Of a DNA stretch of 49,913 nucleotides, positions 25,258 through 34,151 are shown piece by piece (the first letter of the stretch is position 1; each line of letters opens with the position of its first letter). The notes beneath the pieces are model-generated. The model searched no databases. It was not told the DNA's origin and saw nothing but the letters and a program-made list of their open reading frames with translations. A program made the translations under genes and the position numbers. The stretch covers positions 1 through 49,913 of the forward strand of contig DASUGK010000054.1 of NCBI GenBank assembly GCA_036274075.1, written 5' to 3'. This DNA comes from CADEED01 sp036274075 (GTDB lineage: Bacteria > Pseudomonadota > Gammaproteobacteria > Steroidobacterales > Steroidobacteraceae).

Positions 25258-26616
25258 ATGAAGCCGCGCTTCATACCCAGTCGACGCCTGCTGCAGCTGG
25301 TGTTCATCGCCTTCGTGGTGGCCACGGTGGCGCTGTTCATGGACGTGAGCCTGCAGTTGGTCAAATGGGCCAGCCTGGCTTTCGGAGCGCTGCTGCTGGT
25401 GCTGGTCGGCGCCGACGTTTGGCTGACGCGGCGCGCCTGGCGGCAGTCGCAGATACGCATGACGCGGCGCCTGCCCTCCGCATTCGCCATCGGCGTGCGG
25501 CAGCTGGTGCACCTGCAGTTCGAGAATGCCGGCACGCGTGCGCTGCAGTTCGCGGCCTTCGATCACTGCGACCCGGGCCTGAGGTTCGCCGGACTGCCGG
25601 CGCTGGTCGATTCGCGGCCGGGCAAACGCTTCGACATCGCCTACGAGGTCACGCCGACGCGCCGCGGCGAGATCGTGTTCGACACCGCCGACGCACGCGT
25701 GCGCAGCCGGCTGGGTTTGTGCGAGCTGCTGGAACGCCTCGGCGAACCGGAGTCGCGCCGCTCCTATCCCGACTTCGCGCAGGTGGCGCGTTACGCCTGG
25801 CTGGCCGGCGACCGCCGGCTGCAGGAAATCGGCATCAAGACCTACCAGCAGCGCGGCGAAGGCACCGACTTCAAGCAACTCGCCGAGTACCGCTACGGCG
25901 ATCCCGTGCGGCACATCGACTGGAAGGCGACGCTGCGCCAGCACAAGCCCATCCTGCGCGAGTTCCAGGACGAGCGTGACCAGTGCGTCATGCTGCTCAT
26001 CGACTGCGGCCGGCGCATGCGTGCGCACGACGCGCGCGAAGGCATCGGCAGCGGCCACTTCGACCAGGTGCTGAACGCCGTGATGCTGCTGTCCTACGTC
26101 GCGCTCAAGCAGGGCGACGCGGTCGGCGGCCTGACCTTCGGCACGCCGCCAGGCCGCGAGCGCGTGTTCGCGCCGCGCAAGGGCGCGCATGCCCTGAACG
26201 CGCTCATGGGCGAGCTGTACTCCGTGCAGCCGACGCCGACCCACTCGGACTACGTGTCGATGGCGCAGAACCTGCTGCGCAGGCATCACAAGCGGTCGCT
26301 GGTGATCATCATCACCAACTTCCGCGACGAGGACTCGAGCGAGCTGGCGCATGCATTGCGCCTGCTGCGAACCCGGCACCTGGTGATGCTCGCCAGTCTG
26401 CGCGAGCGCATCGTGGGCGAGCTGATCGCCCAGCCGCTGGGCGGCATCGACTCGGCCGTGGACATCGGCAGCGCGCATCTCTACGAGCAATCGCGGCGCG
26501 ATGCCTTCAATCGCCTCGCGGCGCGCGATTCGCTCATGGTGGATGCCGAGCCGCAGCGGCTCGGCATCGAGCTGGTCAACCGTTACAACGCGGTCAAACG
26601 CGCCGGCATGCTCTGA
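25258..26616 (+). CDS. DUF58 (VWA-like) protein
   Basis: 452 residues. Two membrane helices lie at the N terminus (LLQLVFIAFVVATVALFMDVSLQLVKWASLAFGALLLVLVGADVW, listed here as positions 10-55). Then comes a beta-rich domain and the DUF58 signature GEGTDFKQLAEYRYGDPVRHIDWKATLRQ, split here around residues 200-230. A VWA-like fold follows, with QCVMLLIDCGRRMRA, in which the MIDAS DxSxS is altered to DCGRR, so metal binding may be lost. It probably works with the MoxR ATPase. It is the last gene of the operon, converging on the gene at 26626 with a 9-bp gap. Confidence 0.9.
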   Translation: MKPRFIPSRRLLQLVFIAFVVATVALFMDVSLQLVKWASLAFGALLLVLVGADVWLTRRAWRQSQIRMTRRLPSAFAIGVRQLVHLQFENAGTRALQFAAFDHCDPGLRFAGLPALVDSRPGKRFDIAYEVTPTRRGEIVFDTADARVRSRLGLCELLERLGEPESRRSYPDFAQVARYAWLAGDRRLQEIGIKTYQQRGEGTDFKQLAEYRYGDPVRHIDWKATLRQHKPILREFQDERDQCVMLLIDCGRRMRAHDAREGIGSGHFDQVLNAVMLLSYVALKQGDAVGGLTFGTPPGRERVFAPRKGAHALNALMGELYSVQPTPTHSDYVSMAQNLLRRHHKRSLVIIITNFRDEDSSELAHALRLLRTRHLVMLASLRERIVGELIAQPLGGIDSAVDIGSAHLYEQSRRDAFNRLAARDSLMVDAEPQRLGIELVNRYNAVKRAGML

Positions 26617-26625
26617 GCCGGTCGT

Positions 26626-27189
26626 TCACCTGAATTCGCTGCCCGGCAGGCTGGCGAGAAAACTCTCGCCGCAGCCCTTCAGCCGCGCCTGGTTGTCGTC
26701 GATGCGCTGTGGATAGACCAGCCGCGACTTCACGATGCCGAGGATGGCCAGCGTGAAGAACGCCAGTACCGCCACCAGCGGTATCCACGGGCTCTGGACA
26801 CCTAGCGCGCCACCGAGGATCAGCACGCCGGCGAATGCGGCAAAGGATCCCAGCCACCCGACCAGGATCCATAACGTGCGCTTTTCGCGGTGCTGCGTGC
26901 AGAGCCCCGGGTTGATCTCCATGGTCCGACGCACGATCAACGCCACGATGATGTAGAGGATGGCGTAGGCGAGCAGCAGCAGGTACACGGCGGGATGGTG
27001 CCAGTAGACCTTGCGCAGCTTGTGCGGCTCCTCGCTGGGTTCGTTGCACTTCACGCAGCGATGGGGGAACGCCGCCCCGCGGGCCACGACCAGGCAATTT
27101 CCCTCGCGCCACAGCCCGCCGGTGCCGGCGGGCGTGTCCGCGCTCTTCAGGCTTGCCTGAGTCGGGGCGTATGGATTGTGTCCGGCCAT
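26626..27189 (-). CDS. Membrane protein with N-terminal Cys pair
   Basis: 187 residues. A hydrophilic N terminus (MAGHNPYAPTQASL) carries a CxxC-type pair in PHRCVKCNEPS, perhaps a small zinc knuckle. Four hydrophobic segments follow: VYLLLLAYAILYIIVALIV, WILVGWLGSFAAFAGVLIL, then WIPLVAVLAFFTLAILGIV. The tail IDDNQARLKGCGESFLASLP is typical of small DUF-type membrane proteins found beside peptidase or sensor genes. I cannot assign a function. ATG 27189 is preferred to the more upstream in-frame start because the common NPYAPT start motif follows it. It is divergent from the S9 peptidase homologue gene. Confidence 0.75.
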   Translation of the reverse strand: MAGHNPYAPTQASLKSADTPAGTGGLWREGNCLVVARGAAFPHRCVKCNEPSEEPHKLRKVYWHHPAVYLLLLAYAILYIIVALIVRRTMEINPGLCTQHREKRTLWILVGWLGSFAAFAGVLILGGALGVQSPWIPLVAVLAFFTLAILGIVKSRLVYPQRIDDNQARLKGCGESFLASLPGSEFR

Positions 27190-27341
27190 GTTCTCCCCCC
27201 GATCTGGTTCTTCTGTTTCGACGGGCGCGAACATAACAGGCTCGGGCCAATGCCGTACCGGTCGGGGTCGTCAGGGTTGCGTGCCGGCCGGTGTCGCGCA
27301 TACTCCGCCAGCGGACGAAATTGACGAAGGGGGACCCGCCG

Positions 27342-29417
27342 ATGCTCCAGTCCTTGCGTGTCGCGACTGCGACGGCCTTCTTTTGCGCCATCAATGCCGC
27401 CAGCGCGGCCACGCCTCCGCCAGTCGAGCATTTCGCGCGGCGGCCGCAGATGCAGGGCGTCACGTTGTCCGCGGACGGTCGCTACGTCGCCTTTCTTTCG
27501 GGTTCGGGTGACGACACGATCCTGATGACCTTCGATCGCTCGCAGCAGGGCAGTGAATTCAAGCGCGTCACGGCCTCCGATCCCGGCAAGTTCGACATCG
27601 GCTGGTGCCGCTGGGCGAACACGAACCGGCTGGTCTGCGGCCTGTACGGCAACATCCGCGGCAAGAAATACGCCGAGGCGCCGTTCAAGCGCATCTTCTC
27701 GGTGGACGCGGACGGCAAAGCCCTCAAGGTGCTCGAGCAGGCGCGCAACGACGCGAACCTGTTCGGCGGCACCACCAGCATGCGCAACTTCAACATCAAC
27801 TATGGCCCAGAGATCGAAAGGGGCGTGCAGTCTCCATACGCACGCGGGGGCATGGACGAATACGAGGGTTCGTCGGTGGCCCGTGCTTATCGGGTCGAGT
27901 ACCGGCCCGAACGGCAGGACCAGGTCGTCGACTTCACGCCGGACGACGACAAGACCGTCCTCATCCAGCTCGACGACGACCGCGATTCCTACCCTTCCCT
28001 GTTCGAACTCAACATCTACACCGCCCAGCGCGTCGAGCGCCTCGGCGACAATCCGCCCATCCAGCAATTCATCACCGATGGCGCCGGCAATCCACGCATC
28101 GGCTGGGGCAGCCCGGACGGCGTGAGCACCTTCTATTTCGCGCGCCTGGACGGCGAGCGCGAGTGGCGGCGCCTGGGACAGACGCAGGCATTCAACGCGC
28201 GCAATCCCCTGCATCCCATCGCCATGGGCGCCGGCGAAAATGCCGCCTACGCGCTGGGCAACTACGAAGGCCGTGATTCCCTTTGGTCCATCGACCTGGC
28301 CGACAAGCGCGAGCCGAAGATGCTGTTCCACCACGCGCTGGTCGACGTGGGCGAGCCCATCCTGCATTCCGACCGGCGATTGCTGGGCGTGCGATACGAC
28401 GTGGAGAAACCGTACGTCTGGTACGCCGACGGCAAACTGCGCGAGTTGATCGACCGGCTCGACCGGCAATTCCCCAACCGCGTGCACGACGTCATCGACA
28501 GCTCGGACGACCAGAAAGTGCTGCTGATCCAGGCCTCTAGCCCGGTGGACCTCGGCACCTATTACATCTACGACGTCGCCGCGGAAAAGCTGCAGAAACT
28601 GGGCACCGCCTACCCCGAGCTCGACCAGAACGCGCTCGGCTGGATGACCAACATCACCTACCCGGCCGCCGACGGCACCGAGATCCCGGGCTACCTATCC
28701 GTGGCCACGGGCGTGGCACGCAAGAATTTGCCGATGGTGGTGATGCCCCATGACGGCCCGCTGGCGAGAGATTCCTGGAAGTTCGATTTCCTGCGTACCT
28801 TCCTGGTCAGCCGCGGCTACGCGGTGCTGCAGATGAATTACCGCGGTTCCGGCGGCCTGGGCCAGAAGTGGCGGCTCGACGGCCAGCGGCAATGGGGCGA
28901 CCTCATCTACTCCGACATCCAGGACGGCACGCGCTGGGCCGTCAAGGAAGGCATCGCGGATCCGAAGCGCATCTGCGTCATGGGCTGGGGTTTCGGCGGT
29001 TACCAGGCGCTGCTCAGCGCCATGCGCGACGGCGACTTGTACCGATGCGCCGTCAGCATTGCCGGCATCTCGGACCTCGCGTCCTACCAGTCGCAGGGTT
29101 CGGTCACGGGCCAGGAGGGTTTCCGCCGCGCGATGATCGGTACCGACAAGGAAAAGCTGCGGCGCGACTCGCCGGCGCAGAACGCCGTGCAGGTCAGCAT
29201 CCCGGTGCTGCTGATCCACGGCAACAAGGACTTCCAGGTGCAGGTGGACCAGACCAATGACATGGAGAAAGCGCTGGGCGGGAACAAGAAACCTCACGAG
29301 GTGGTGATCATCAAGGGCGGCAGCCACGAGCTCGAGCGCAAGTCCGACCGGGTCACCTTGCTGCAGGCTGTCGAGGCGTTCATTGGCCAGCACATCGGCG
29401 CGGGCCCGGGCACCTAA
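27342..29417 (+). CDS. S9 prolyl-oligopeptidase family protein lacking the catalytic serine
   Basis: 691 residues. A signal peptide (ATATAFFCAINAASA) is followed by a beta-propeller region (about 40-430) and an alpha/beta-hydrolase domain (about 440-685). The normal nucleophile elbow GxSxGG reads GWGFGG, placing Gly550 where the Ser should be. The acid (HGNKDFQVQVDQT) and base (KGGSHELER) remain in place. The family cleaves peptides after Pro or other residues in the periplasm; with this change it should have little or no peptidase activity. ATG 27342 is preceded by GAAGGGGGA, a strong ribosome binding site. Its stop overlaps the fucosidase stop (convergent). Confidence 0.88.
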   Translation: MLQSLRVATATAFFCAINAASAATPPPVEHFARRPQMQGVTLSADGRYVAFLSGSGDDTILMTFDRSQQGSEFKRVTASDPGKFDIGWCRWANTNRLVCGLYGNIRGKKYAEAPFKRIFSVDADGKALKVLEQARNDANLFGGTTSMRNFNINYGPEIERGVQSPYARGGMDEYEGSSVARAYRVEYRPERQDQVVDFTPDDDKTVLIQLDDDRDSYPSLFELNIYTAQRVERLGDNPPIQQFITDGAGNPRIGWGSPDGVSTFYFARLDGEREWRRLGQTQAFNARNPLHPIAMGAGENAAYALGNYEGRDSLWSIDLADKREPKMLFHHALVDVGEPILHSDRRLLGVRYDVEKPYVWYADGKLRELIDRLDRQFPNRVHDVIDSSDDQKVLLIQASSPVDLGTYYIYDVAAEKLQKLGTAYPELDQNALGWMTNITYPAADGTEIPGYLSVATGVARKNLPMVVMPHDGPLARDSWKFDFLRTFLVSRGYAVLQMNYRGSGGLGQKWRLDGQRQWGDLIYSDIQDGTRWAVKEGIADPKRICVMGWGFGGYQALLSAMRDGDLYRCAVSIAGISDLASYQSQGSVTGQEGFRRAMIGTDKEKLRRDSPAQNAVQVSIPVLLIHGNKDFQVQVDQTNDMEKALGGNKKPHEVVIIKGGSHELERKSDRVTLLQAVEAFIGQHIGAGPGT

Positions 29418-30925
29418 CTTCCGGGGAGGCCTTCGATCCTGAACGTCCAGGCGCCGTCGAAAGGCACTTCCCCGTCGTCGAGCACCGGCACGCTGATCAC
29501 CACGTCCCCGCCCTTCTGGTGCCACGTGACGTCGTCGTGCCGGGTGCCGAGCAGCGCGACGCGTGCGCCTTTCGCCAGCTTCACGTCGCGCACGGTGAGC
29601 GTGCCGCGCGGATAACGCGGCAGGATGGCGTAGAGCACGCGATCCTTGCGCGTGAACAGGATTTCCTTGCGCGCATCGCCCGGCGCCGGATGCAGCGTGA
29701 GCGCCTCGACGTCGTACTTCGCGCGGTAGTTCGTCGAGGTGTCGAGCGCCTGGCGGCGCCCCGCCGTCCATTGCGCGCCGTCGCGGAAAGTGCGCGTGCC
29801 GTAGATGGCCTCGCCGTTGTGCGCCAGCCAGTTGCCGAGGTAGGCGAGCCGGTCCTGCATCTCGACCGGGATCCTTCCGTCAGCGGTGGGGCCGACGTTG
29901 AGCAGCAGGTTGCCGCCGCGGCTCACGGTGTCGATGAGCGTGAGCAGCAGCTTGTGCCCCGAGGAGTAGTCGTCGAGGTCCTCGTTGCGGTTGTAGCCGT
30001 AGGAAAAGCCGATGCCGCGGTTCTCTTCCCAGGGATGCGTGGCGCCCGGCAATCCCGCGCCATATTCGGTGGTGTAGTAACCGCCGTGGCGATGGCGCGA
30101 TTCCTTGCCCCAGCGATCGTTGATCACGACCTTCCCGGCCACCGGGCTGTCGTTGAACAACCAGGCCAGCAACTCCGGCGCGCGCCATTGTTCCGAGGGC
30201 AGGTCCCATTCGCCGTCGGAGAAAATCACCGCGGGTGAATAGCGCGTCACCAGGTCCTTGAACTGCGGGAACAGGTGGCGCTCGAGGTATTCGTCCGGCT
30301 TGCCCGCGAGCCACAGCGGGTTGAACCATTCGTACAGCGAGTAATAGAAGCCGAACTCCAGGTTCTTGCGCCGCACGGCGGCGCCGAGCTCGCCCGCCAG
30401 GTCTCGCATCGGGCCCACCTCGACGGCATTCCACTTCCGCCCCCAGGCCTGGTTCGCTTCCTTCGAAGGCCAGAGCGCGAAGCCATCGTGATGCTTGGAG
30501 ACCAGCACCACGTATTTCGCGCCGGCGCGCTGGAAGATGCCGGCCCACTCGTCGGCGTCGAACATTTCCGCGCGGAAGCGCGGCGCGAAATCGAAATACG
30601 GGAAGTCCTTGCCGTAGACCCGCTCGTGGAAGGCGCGTGTCTCCTGGCGGATCTTCGCGTCGCGCGAGGCCGGATCGGGATTGCCCGGCCGGCCGATGCG
30701 CTCCCAGTACCACTCGGCATATTCGCCCTTGGGCGCGAATGCCGGCACCGAGTACACGCCCCAGTGGATGAAGATGCCGAACTTGGCATCGCTCCACCAT
30801 TGCGGCGTCGGGCGGCTGTCGATGGATTCCCACGTGGCCGAGTAACGCGGCGCGTCCGCCGCGGCCGCGGGCATGGCGGCCGCGAATGCGCAGCCGACGA
30901 AAAGCGACAGTTTGCGAAACAGCAT
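29414..30925 (-). CDS. GH29 alpha-L-fucosidase
   Basis: 503 residues. A signal peptide (MLFRKLSLFVGCAFAAAMPAAAA) is followed by the GH29 barrel: WWSDAKFGIFIHWGVYSVP, EYAEWYW, YVVLVSKHHDGFALWPS, and the nucleophile region FSDGEWDLPSEQW, whose Asp matches the catalytic Asp of animal and bacterial GH29-A enzymes. Further typical blocks are GGNLLLNVGPTADGRIP and GEAIYGTR. It should release terminal alpha-L-fucose from glycans in the periplasm or outside the cell. ATG 30925 is chosen for its Shine-Dalgarno (GGGAGGTG) over the ATG 5 codons upstream. The rhamnose-mutarotase-type gene at 30951-31274 lies 25 bp upstream on the same strand. Confidence 0.95.
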   Translation of the reverse strand: MLFRKLSLFVGCAFAAAMPAAAADAPRYSATWESIDSRPTPQWWSDAKFGIFIHWGVYSVPAFAPKGEYAEWYWERIGRPGNPDPASRDAKIRQETRAFHERVYGKDFPYFDFAPRFRAEMFDADEWAGIFQRAGAKYVVLVSKHHDGFALWPSKEANQAWGRKWNAVEVGPMRDLAGELGAAVRRKNLEFGFYYSLYEWFNPLWLAGKPDEYLERHLFPQFKDLVTRYSPAVIFSDGEWDLPSEQWRAPELLAWLFNDSPVAGKVVINDRWGKESRHRHGGYYTTEYGAGLPGATHPWEENRGIGFSYGYNRNEDLDDYSSGHKLLLTLIDTVSRGGNLLLNVGPTADGRIPVEMQDRLAYLGNWLAHNGEAIYGTRTFRDGAQWTAGRRQALDTSTNYRAKYDVEALTLHPAPGDARKEILFTRKDRVLYAILPRYPRGTLTVRDVKLAKGARVALLGTRHDDVTWHQKGGDVVISVPVLDDGEVPFDGAWTFRIEGLPGS

Positions 30926-30950
30926 TCCCACCTCCCGCATCCCACCAGGC

Positions 30951-31274
30951 TCAGTCCTGGTGGAAGACTTCTTCCATGTTAGTCCACCACTCTTCGGCGG
31001 AGGCGCTCGGCCATTTCTGCTGCATGGGTTCCATGAGCGCCCACCAGCGCTGCGTCTCGGGATCTGCCGCCATGGCACGCATGTCCGCCGCGAAGTCGCT
31101 GCCGACGTATTCGAAATAGGCGAACAGGATTCCGTCCCGCAGGAAGATCGAGTAGTTGCGGATGTTGGAACGGTGGATCTGCGCCAGCACACCGGGCCAG
31201 ACGGCCTCGTGCTGCCGCACGTACTCGTCCTGGAACTCCGGCCGGACGTGCAGGATCTGCCCGAATCGCCTCAT
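30951..31274 (-). CDS. L-rhamnose mutarotase-type (RhaM superfamily) protein
   Basis: 107 residues, the usual size. The family blocks are FGQILHVRPEFQDEYVRQHEAVWPGV (about 3-28; His and Glu in REYxxxHxxVWPE style), SNIRNYSIFLRDGILFAYFEYVG and the C-terminal WWTNMEEVFHQD. These enzymes flip the anomeric carbon of L-rhamnose; related members act on L-fucose. With the GH29 fucosidase next in the same transcript, L-fucose is the likelier substrate here (inference). ATG 31274 is chosen by alignment with the usual MRRFG start. Two palindromes lie 30-60 bp upstream, in the position of operators. Confidence 0.88.
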   Translation of the reverse strand: MRRFGQILHVRPEFQDEYVRQHEAVWPGVLAQIHRSNIRNYSIFLRDGILFAYFEYVGSDFAADMRAMAADPETQRWWALMEPMQQKWPSASAEEWWTNMEEVFHQD

Positions 31275-31305
31275 GTTTGCTCCCCTGGATTCCTCGAAGG
31301 CAATA

Positions 31306-31340
31306 GTGTCACGCCGACGGCGTAACACGCATGTGCGTGT
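31306..31340. promoter_or_regulatory. Tandem palindromes upstream of the fucosidase operon
   Basis: A 23-bp palindrome (31306-31328, arms GTGTCACGCCG and CGGCGTAACAC, one mismatch) overlaps a second one (31325-31340, ACACGCA-TG-TGCGTGT, perfect 7-bp arms). They lie between the divergent mutarotase and methyltransferase genes, 32 bp from the mutarotase ATG. This is the expected place for a sugar-responsive repressor site. No regulator gene lies nearby. Confidence 0.5.
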
Positions 31341-31406
31341 CGGAATTCCACCCGAAATCCTGCCGGGCGCTGTTCAACACTTCGGAACAATGGCATCAAC
31401 GCCTCC

Positions 31407-32354
31407 ATGACAGAAATGCGGTTGAAGCCCATCGCCCGGGGCTTGTTGACTTACGTTCCGGCCATCAACGACCTGTTGCGTCCGCAGAGAACCGAGGGCC
31501 AGACCGCTTCCGCACGTTATTGCTACGACCTGTGGATCCGGCATCTCGCGCAGCTGTCTGCCCACGGTTATCGCGAAATACCGCGCACCGTCGCCGAACT
31601 CGGACCCGGTGCGACGCTCGGCGTGGGTCTCTGCGCGCTGCTCTCCGGAGCCGATACCTACTACGGGCTCGACGTCGTCGCGCATTCCAATGTCGCGCTG
31701 AACCAGCAGATCCTCGAGAAGCTGATTCCGATGTTCCGGAAACGGACGCCGAACTCCCTCACGGGATGGCCGGACTCGAGTGCACACCTCGACGACAGCG
31801 GTTTCCCCGGCCGGTTGCTGACCGAGGAGGTCCTCGAGCGCTCGCTGCACGCGGAACGCCTCGACGACATACGCGCCGCACTCGCGCTGCCCTCGCCGTC
31901 GAATCCGATCACCATCGAATACAAGGCTCCCTGGAACAGCCCGCGGGTGATCGACGAAGGCGCCGTCGATCTCATCGTCTCCTCGTCGGTGCTGGAACAT
32001 GTCGTCGACCTGCCGCCCACCTACCAGGCGCTGTACCGCTGGCTCAAGCCCGGTGGCTGGATGGCCCACCAGATCGACCTCAAGGCCCACGGGATCACCC
32101 AGCGCTGGAACGGCTTTCGCACCTGTTCCGAAGCGGTGTGGAAAGTGGCCGTCGGCCGCCGGCCGTACATGATCAATCGCTCCCCCGCCTCGGTTCACCT
32201 GCAGCTGATGCAGGACACCGGCTTCAAGCTGATCGAGCAGATGAAGATGTTCCGCAACGACGGCATCCGGCGCGAGGAGCTCGCGCCACGCTGGGCGGAC
32301 ATCAGCGACGAAGACCTGAACTGCTCGGCCCTGTACGTCATCGCGACCAAGTAA
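31407..32354 (+). CDS. Class I SAM-dependent methyltransferase
   Basis: 315 residues. The Rossmann SAM-binding motif is TVAELGPGATLGVGLCALL (about 61-79), the acidic strand end is YYGLDVVAHSN, and the post-I/II region is DLIVSSSVLEHVVDLP, all of Methyltransf_11/23 type. RWLKPGGWMAHQIDLKAHG follows. The substrate is not evident. The insert with TPNSLTGWPDSSAHLDD and the C-terminal RRPYMINRSPASVHL are like methyltransferases found with glycan or capsule loci, so a sugar or lipid substrate is possible. It is divergent from the mutarotase and is followed by the PAP2 gene on the opposite strand. Confidence 0.82.
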   Translation: MTEMRLKPIARGLLTYVPAINDLLRPQRTEGQTASARYCYDLWIRHLAQLSAHGYREIPRTVAELGPGATLGVGLCALLSGADTYYGLDVVAHSNVALNQQILEKLIPMFRKRTPNSLTGWPDSSAHLDDSGFPGRLLTEEVLERSLHAERLDDIRAALALPSPSNPITIEYKAPWNSPRVIDEGAVDLIVSSSVLEHVVDLPPTYQALYRWLKPGGWMAHQIDLKAHGITQRWNGFRTCSEAVWKVAVGRRPYMINRSPASVHLQLMQDTGFKLIEQMKMFRNDGIRREELAPRWADISDEDLNCSALYVIATK

Positions 32355-32372
32355 GCCGCCGGGGCGCGGCCC

Positions 32373-33080
32373 TTATCCAGGACGCGCTGCCTCGATGATG
32401 CCGCGTCGCTGCAGCCACAATGCCACGGAACCGCAGAGCAGCGCCCACGCGGACCCGACACACCACCCCGCGAGCACGTCCGTGGGCCAATGCACTCCAA
32501 GGTAGACCCGGCTGGTGCCGACCAGCAGAGCCAGGAGTACCGCCCAGGAAATGAGATAGACCCTTGAACTCCTCGTCGGCTGTACTTCAGCAAGAACGGC
32601 GCCCAGGGTGAGGAAGGTAGTCATCGCCAGCATGGCATGACCGCTTGGAAAACTGGCCGAGGTGACTTCAACGGCGTGCGGCACGACATCGGGACGCGGA
32701 CGATCGAAGATGTGCTTGAGGGCGGTGGAGATCAATGTGCCGCCCACGATCGAAACCGCGACGAATATCGCAGCCGACCACTTCCTGACCAGCAACAGGT
32801 AGCCCAGCGCCGCCACCGTGAGCAACACCAGCACCGCGGTACCACCGAGGCTGGTGATATCCCGGGCCACCAGGTCGAGCCACTGGGGACCACCTTGCAT
32901 CGCCAGCATCACTGCGCGGTCGAATTCGTGCGTCTCACCGTCTTCGATTTCGTCGGCGAGCTCTGCGAATCCCCACAGTCCCGCACCGATCAGCGACACG
33001 ACGACCAGCACCCACCATCCCTGGTCGCGGATCGCCGCCACGAGTGTTCGGATCAAGCGCGACGCACTGTTGGCCATCAC
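32373..33080 (-). CDS. PAP2 family phosphatase
   Basis: 235 residues with five to six membrane helices. The three PAP2 signature blocks are intact: KHIFDRPRPD, SFPSGHAM and SRVYLGVHWPTDVLAG. These carry the catalytic His residues that hydrolyse lipid phosphates such as undecaprenyl or phosphatidylglycerol phosphate at the outer face of the inner membrane. The N terminus is SASRLIRTLVAAIRDQGWWVLVV. ATG 33080 lies next to the stop of the HlyD-type gene at 33082, in the same orientation, so read-through from the exporter operon would include it. Confidence 0.9.
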   Translation of the reverse strand: MMANSASRLIRTLVAAIRDQGWWVLVVVSLIGAGLWGFAELADEIEDGETHEFDRAVMLAMQGGPQWLDLVARDITSLGGTAVLVLLTVAALGYLLLVRKWSAAIFVAVSIVGGTLISTALKHIFDRPRPDVVPHAVEVTSASFPSGHAMLAMTTFLTLGAVLAEVQPTRSSRVYLISWAVLLALLVGTSRVYLGVHWPTDVLAGWCVGSAWALLCGSVALWLQRRGIIEAARPG

Positions 33081-33081
33081 C

Positions 33082-34149
33082 TCACCGGTGCTTGATCTTC
33101 TCTTCAGCCGTCAGCCCCGACACCACCTCGATGTTGATGCCATCGGACAGGCCGGTCTTGATCTCGCGCTTCTCGAACTGCTGCGGAGCGGTTTCCACCT
33201 CGACGTAGGTCTTGTCACCCTCGATGATGAGGTTGCCTTCGTTGATGGCCAGCACATCATCGCGCTTGTCGAGCACGATGTCGGCATTCGCACTGTAGTT
33301 GGAGCGCAGGAACAGCTCCTTGTCGAGCACCACGGCGGCGCGGATGGTGAACTTGATGGTGCCCTGGTCGGTGACGCCCTTCGGCGCGATGTATTCCAGC
33401 GTGGCCTTGAAAGGCTTTCCCTGCAGCGCACCGACATTCAGCACCAGTTCCATGCCTTCCTTCAGTTTTCCGACCTCGGATTCGTCGACCAGGCCTTCGA
33501 AGATCATGTCGTTCATGTCGGCCAGCGTCGCGAGCGAAGTGCCCGACTGAAAGGTGCTGGACTCGAGGATGAACGCCCCTTCCTTGTTGGGCACGTCGAG
33601 CACCGTGCCATCGATCGTTGCCGGAATCATGTTGGAGACCATGCCCTTGCTGGTACCGGTCTTGAGCAGCGCAACATTGTTCTCCGCCGATGCCACGGCC
33701 TCCTTCTGCAGGTTGTAGTTGGTCTCGTATTGACGGAACTGGGATTCGGAGATTACGCGGTCCGCCAGCAACGTCCGGTAGCGCTGCATGTCGGCAGCCT
33801 GGTTCTGCAGGTTGATGCGCGCCTGCAGCAGCTCCGCCTCGGCCGCGGCGACGTTCAGCATGTTGGGCCGCAATGAAATGCGCGCGATGATGGCGCCCTT
33901 CTTCACGGTCTGACCGGCGACGACGTAGAGCTTCTCGACCACGCCGGACACCTGCGACTTCACTTCGATCTCGCGCCGCGGCACCACCTTGCCCGTCGCC
34001 ACCGTCTTCTTGACGATGCTCATCTTTGCGGGCGCGTCCACCTGGTAGACCACCGGCTGCTGCTGCGATTTCCGATACAGGAAAACCAGGGTACCGACGA
34101 ACACCACGGCGATCACGCCGAGGATGAGGAACTTGAGGACTTTTTTCAT
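33082..34149 (-). CDS. Periplasmic adaptor (MacA/HlyD type) of an ABC exporter
   Basis: 355 residues. One N-terminal membrane helix (FLILGVIAVVFVGTLVFLY) is followed by a lipoyl-like barrel (KKTVATGKVVPRREIEVKSQVSGVVEKLYV), a coiled-coil hairpin (AEAELLQARINLQNQAADMQRYRTLLADRVIS) and beta-barrel/membrane-proximal domains (GTVLDVPNKEGAFILESSTFQ). This is the layout of MacA-type membrane fusion proteins that connect an inner-membrane ABC transporter to an outer-membrane channel. The outer-membrane channel gene is not in the window. It is the last gene of the operon, with 2 bp between it and the second permease. Confidence 0.92.
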   Translation of the reverse strand: MKKVLKFLILGVIAVVFVGTLVFLYRKSQQQPVVYQVDAPAKMSIVKKTVATGKVVPRREIEVKSQVSGVVEKLYVVAGQTVKKGAIIARISLRPNMLNVAAAEAELLQARINLQNQAADMQRYRTLLADRVISESQFRQYETNYNLQKEAVASAENNVALLKTGTSKGMVSNMIPATIDGTVLDVPNKEGAFILESSTFQSGTSLATLADMNDMIFEGLVDESEVGKLKEGMELVLNVGALQGKPFKATLEYIAPKGVTDQGTIKFTIRAAVVLDKELFLRSNYSANADIVLDKRDDVLAINEGNLIIEGDKTYVEVETAPQQFEKREIKTGLSDGINIEVVSGLTAEEKIKHR

Positions 34150-34151
34150 TG

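Noticed and set aside
27147..28487. A 446-codon minus-strand frame opposite the S9 homologue
   Set aside because: It lacks domains and covers a plus-strand gene with signal peptide, propeller and hydrolase features.
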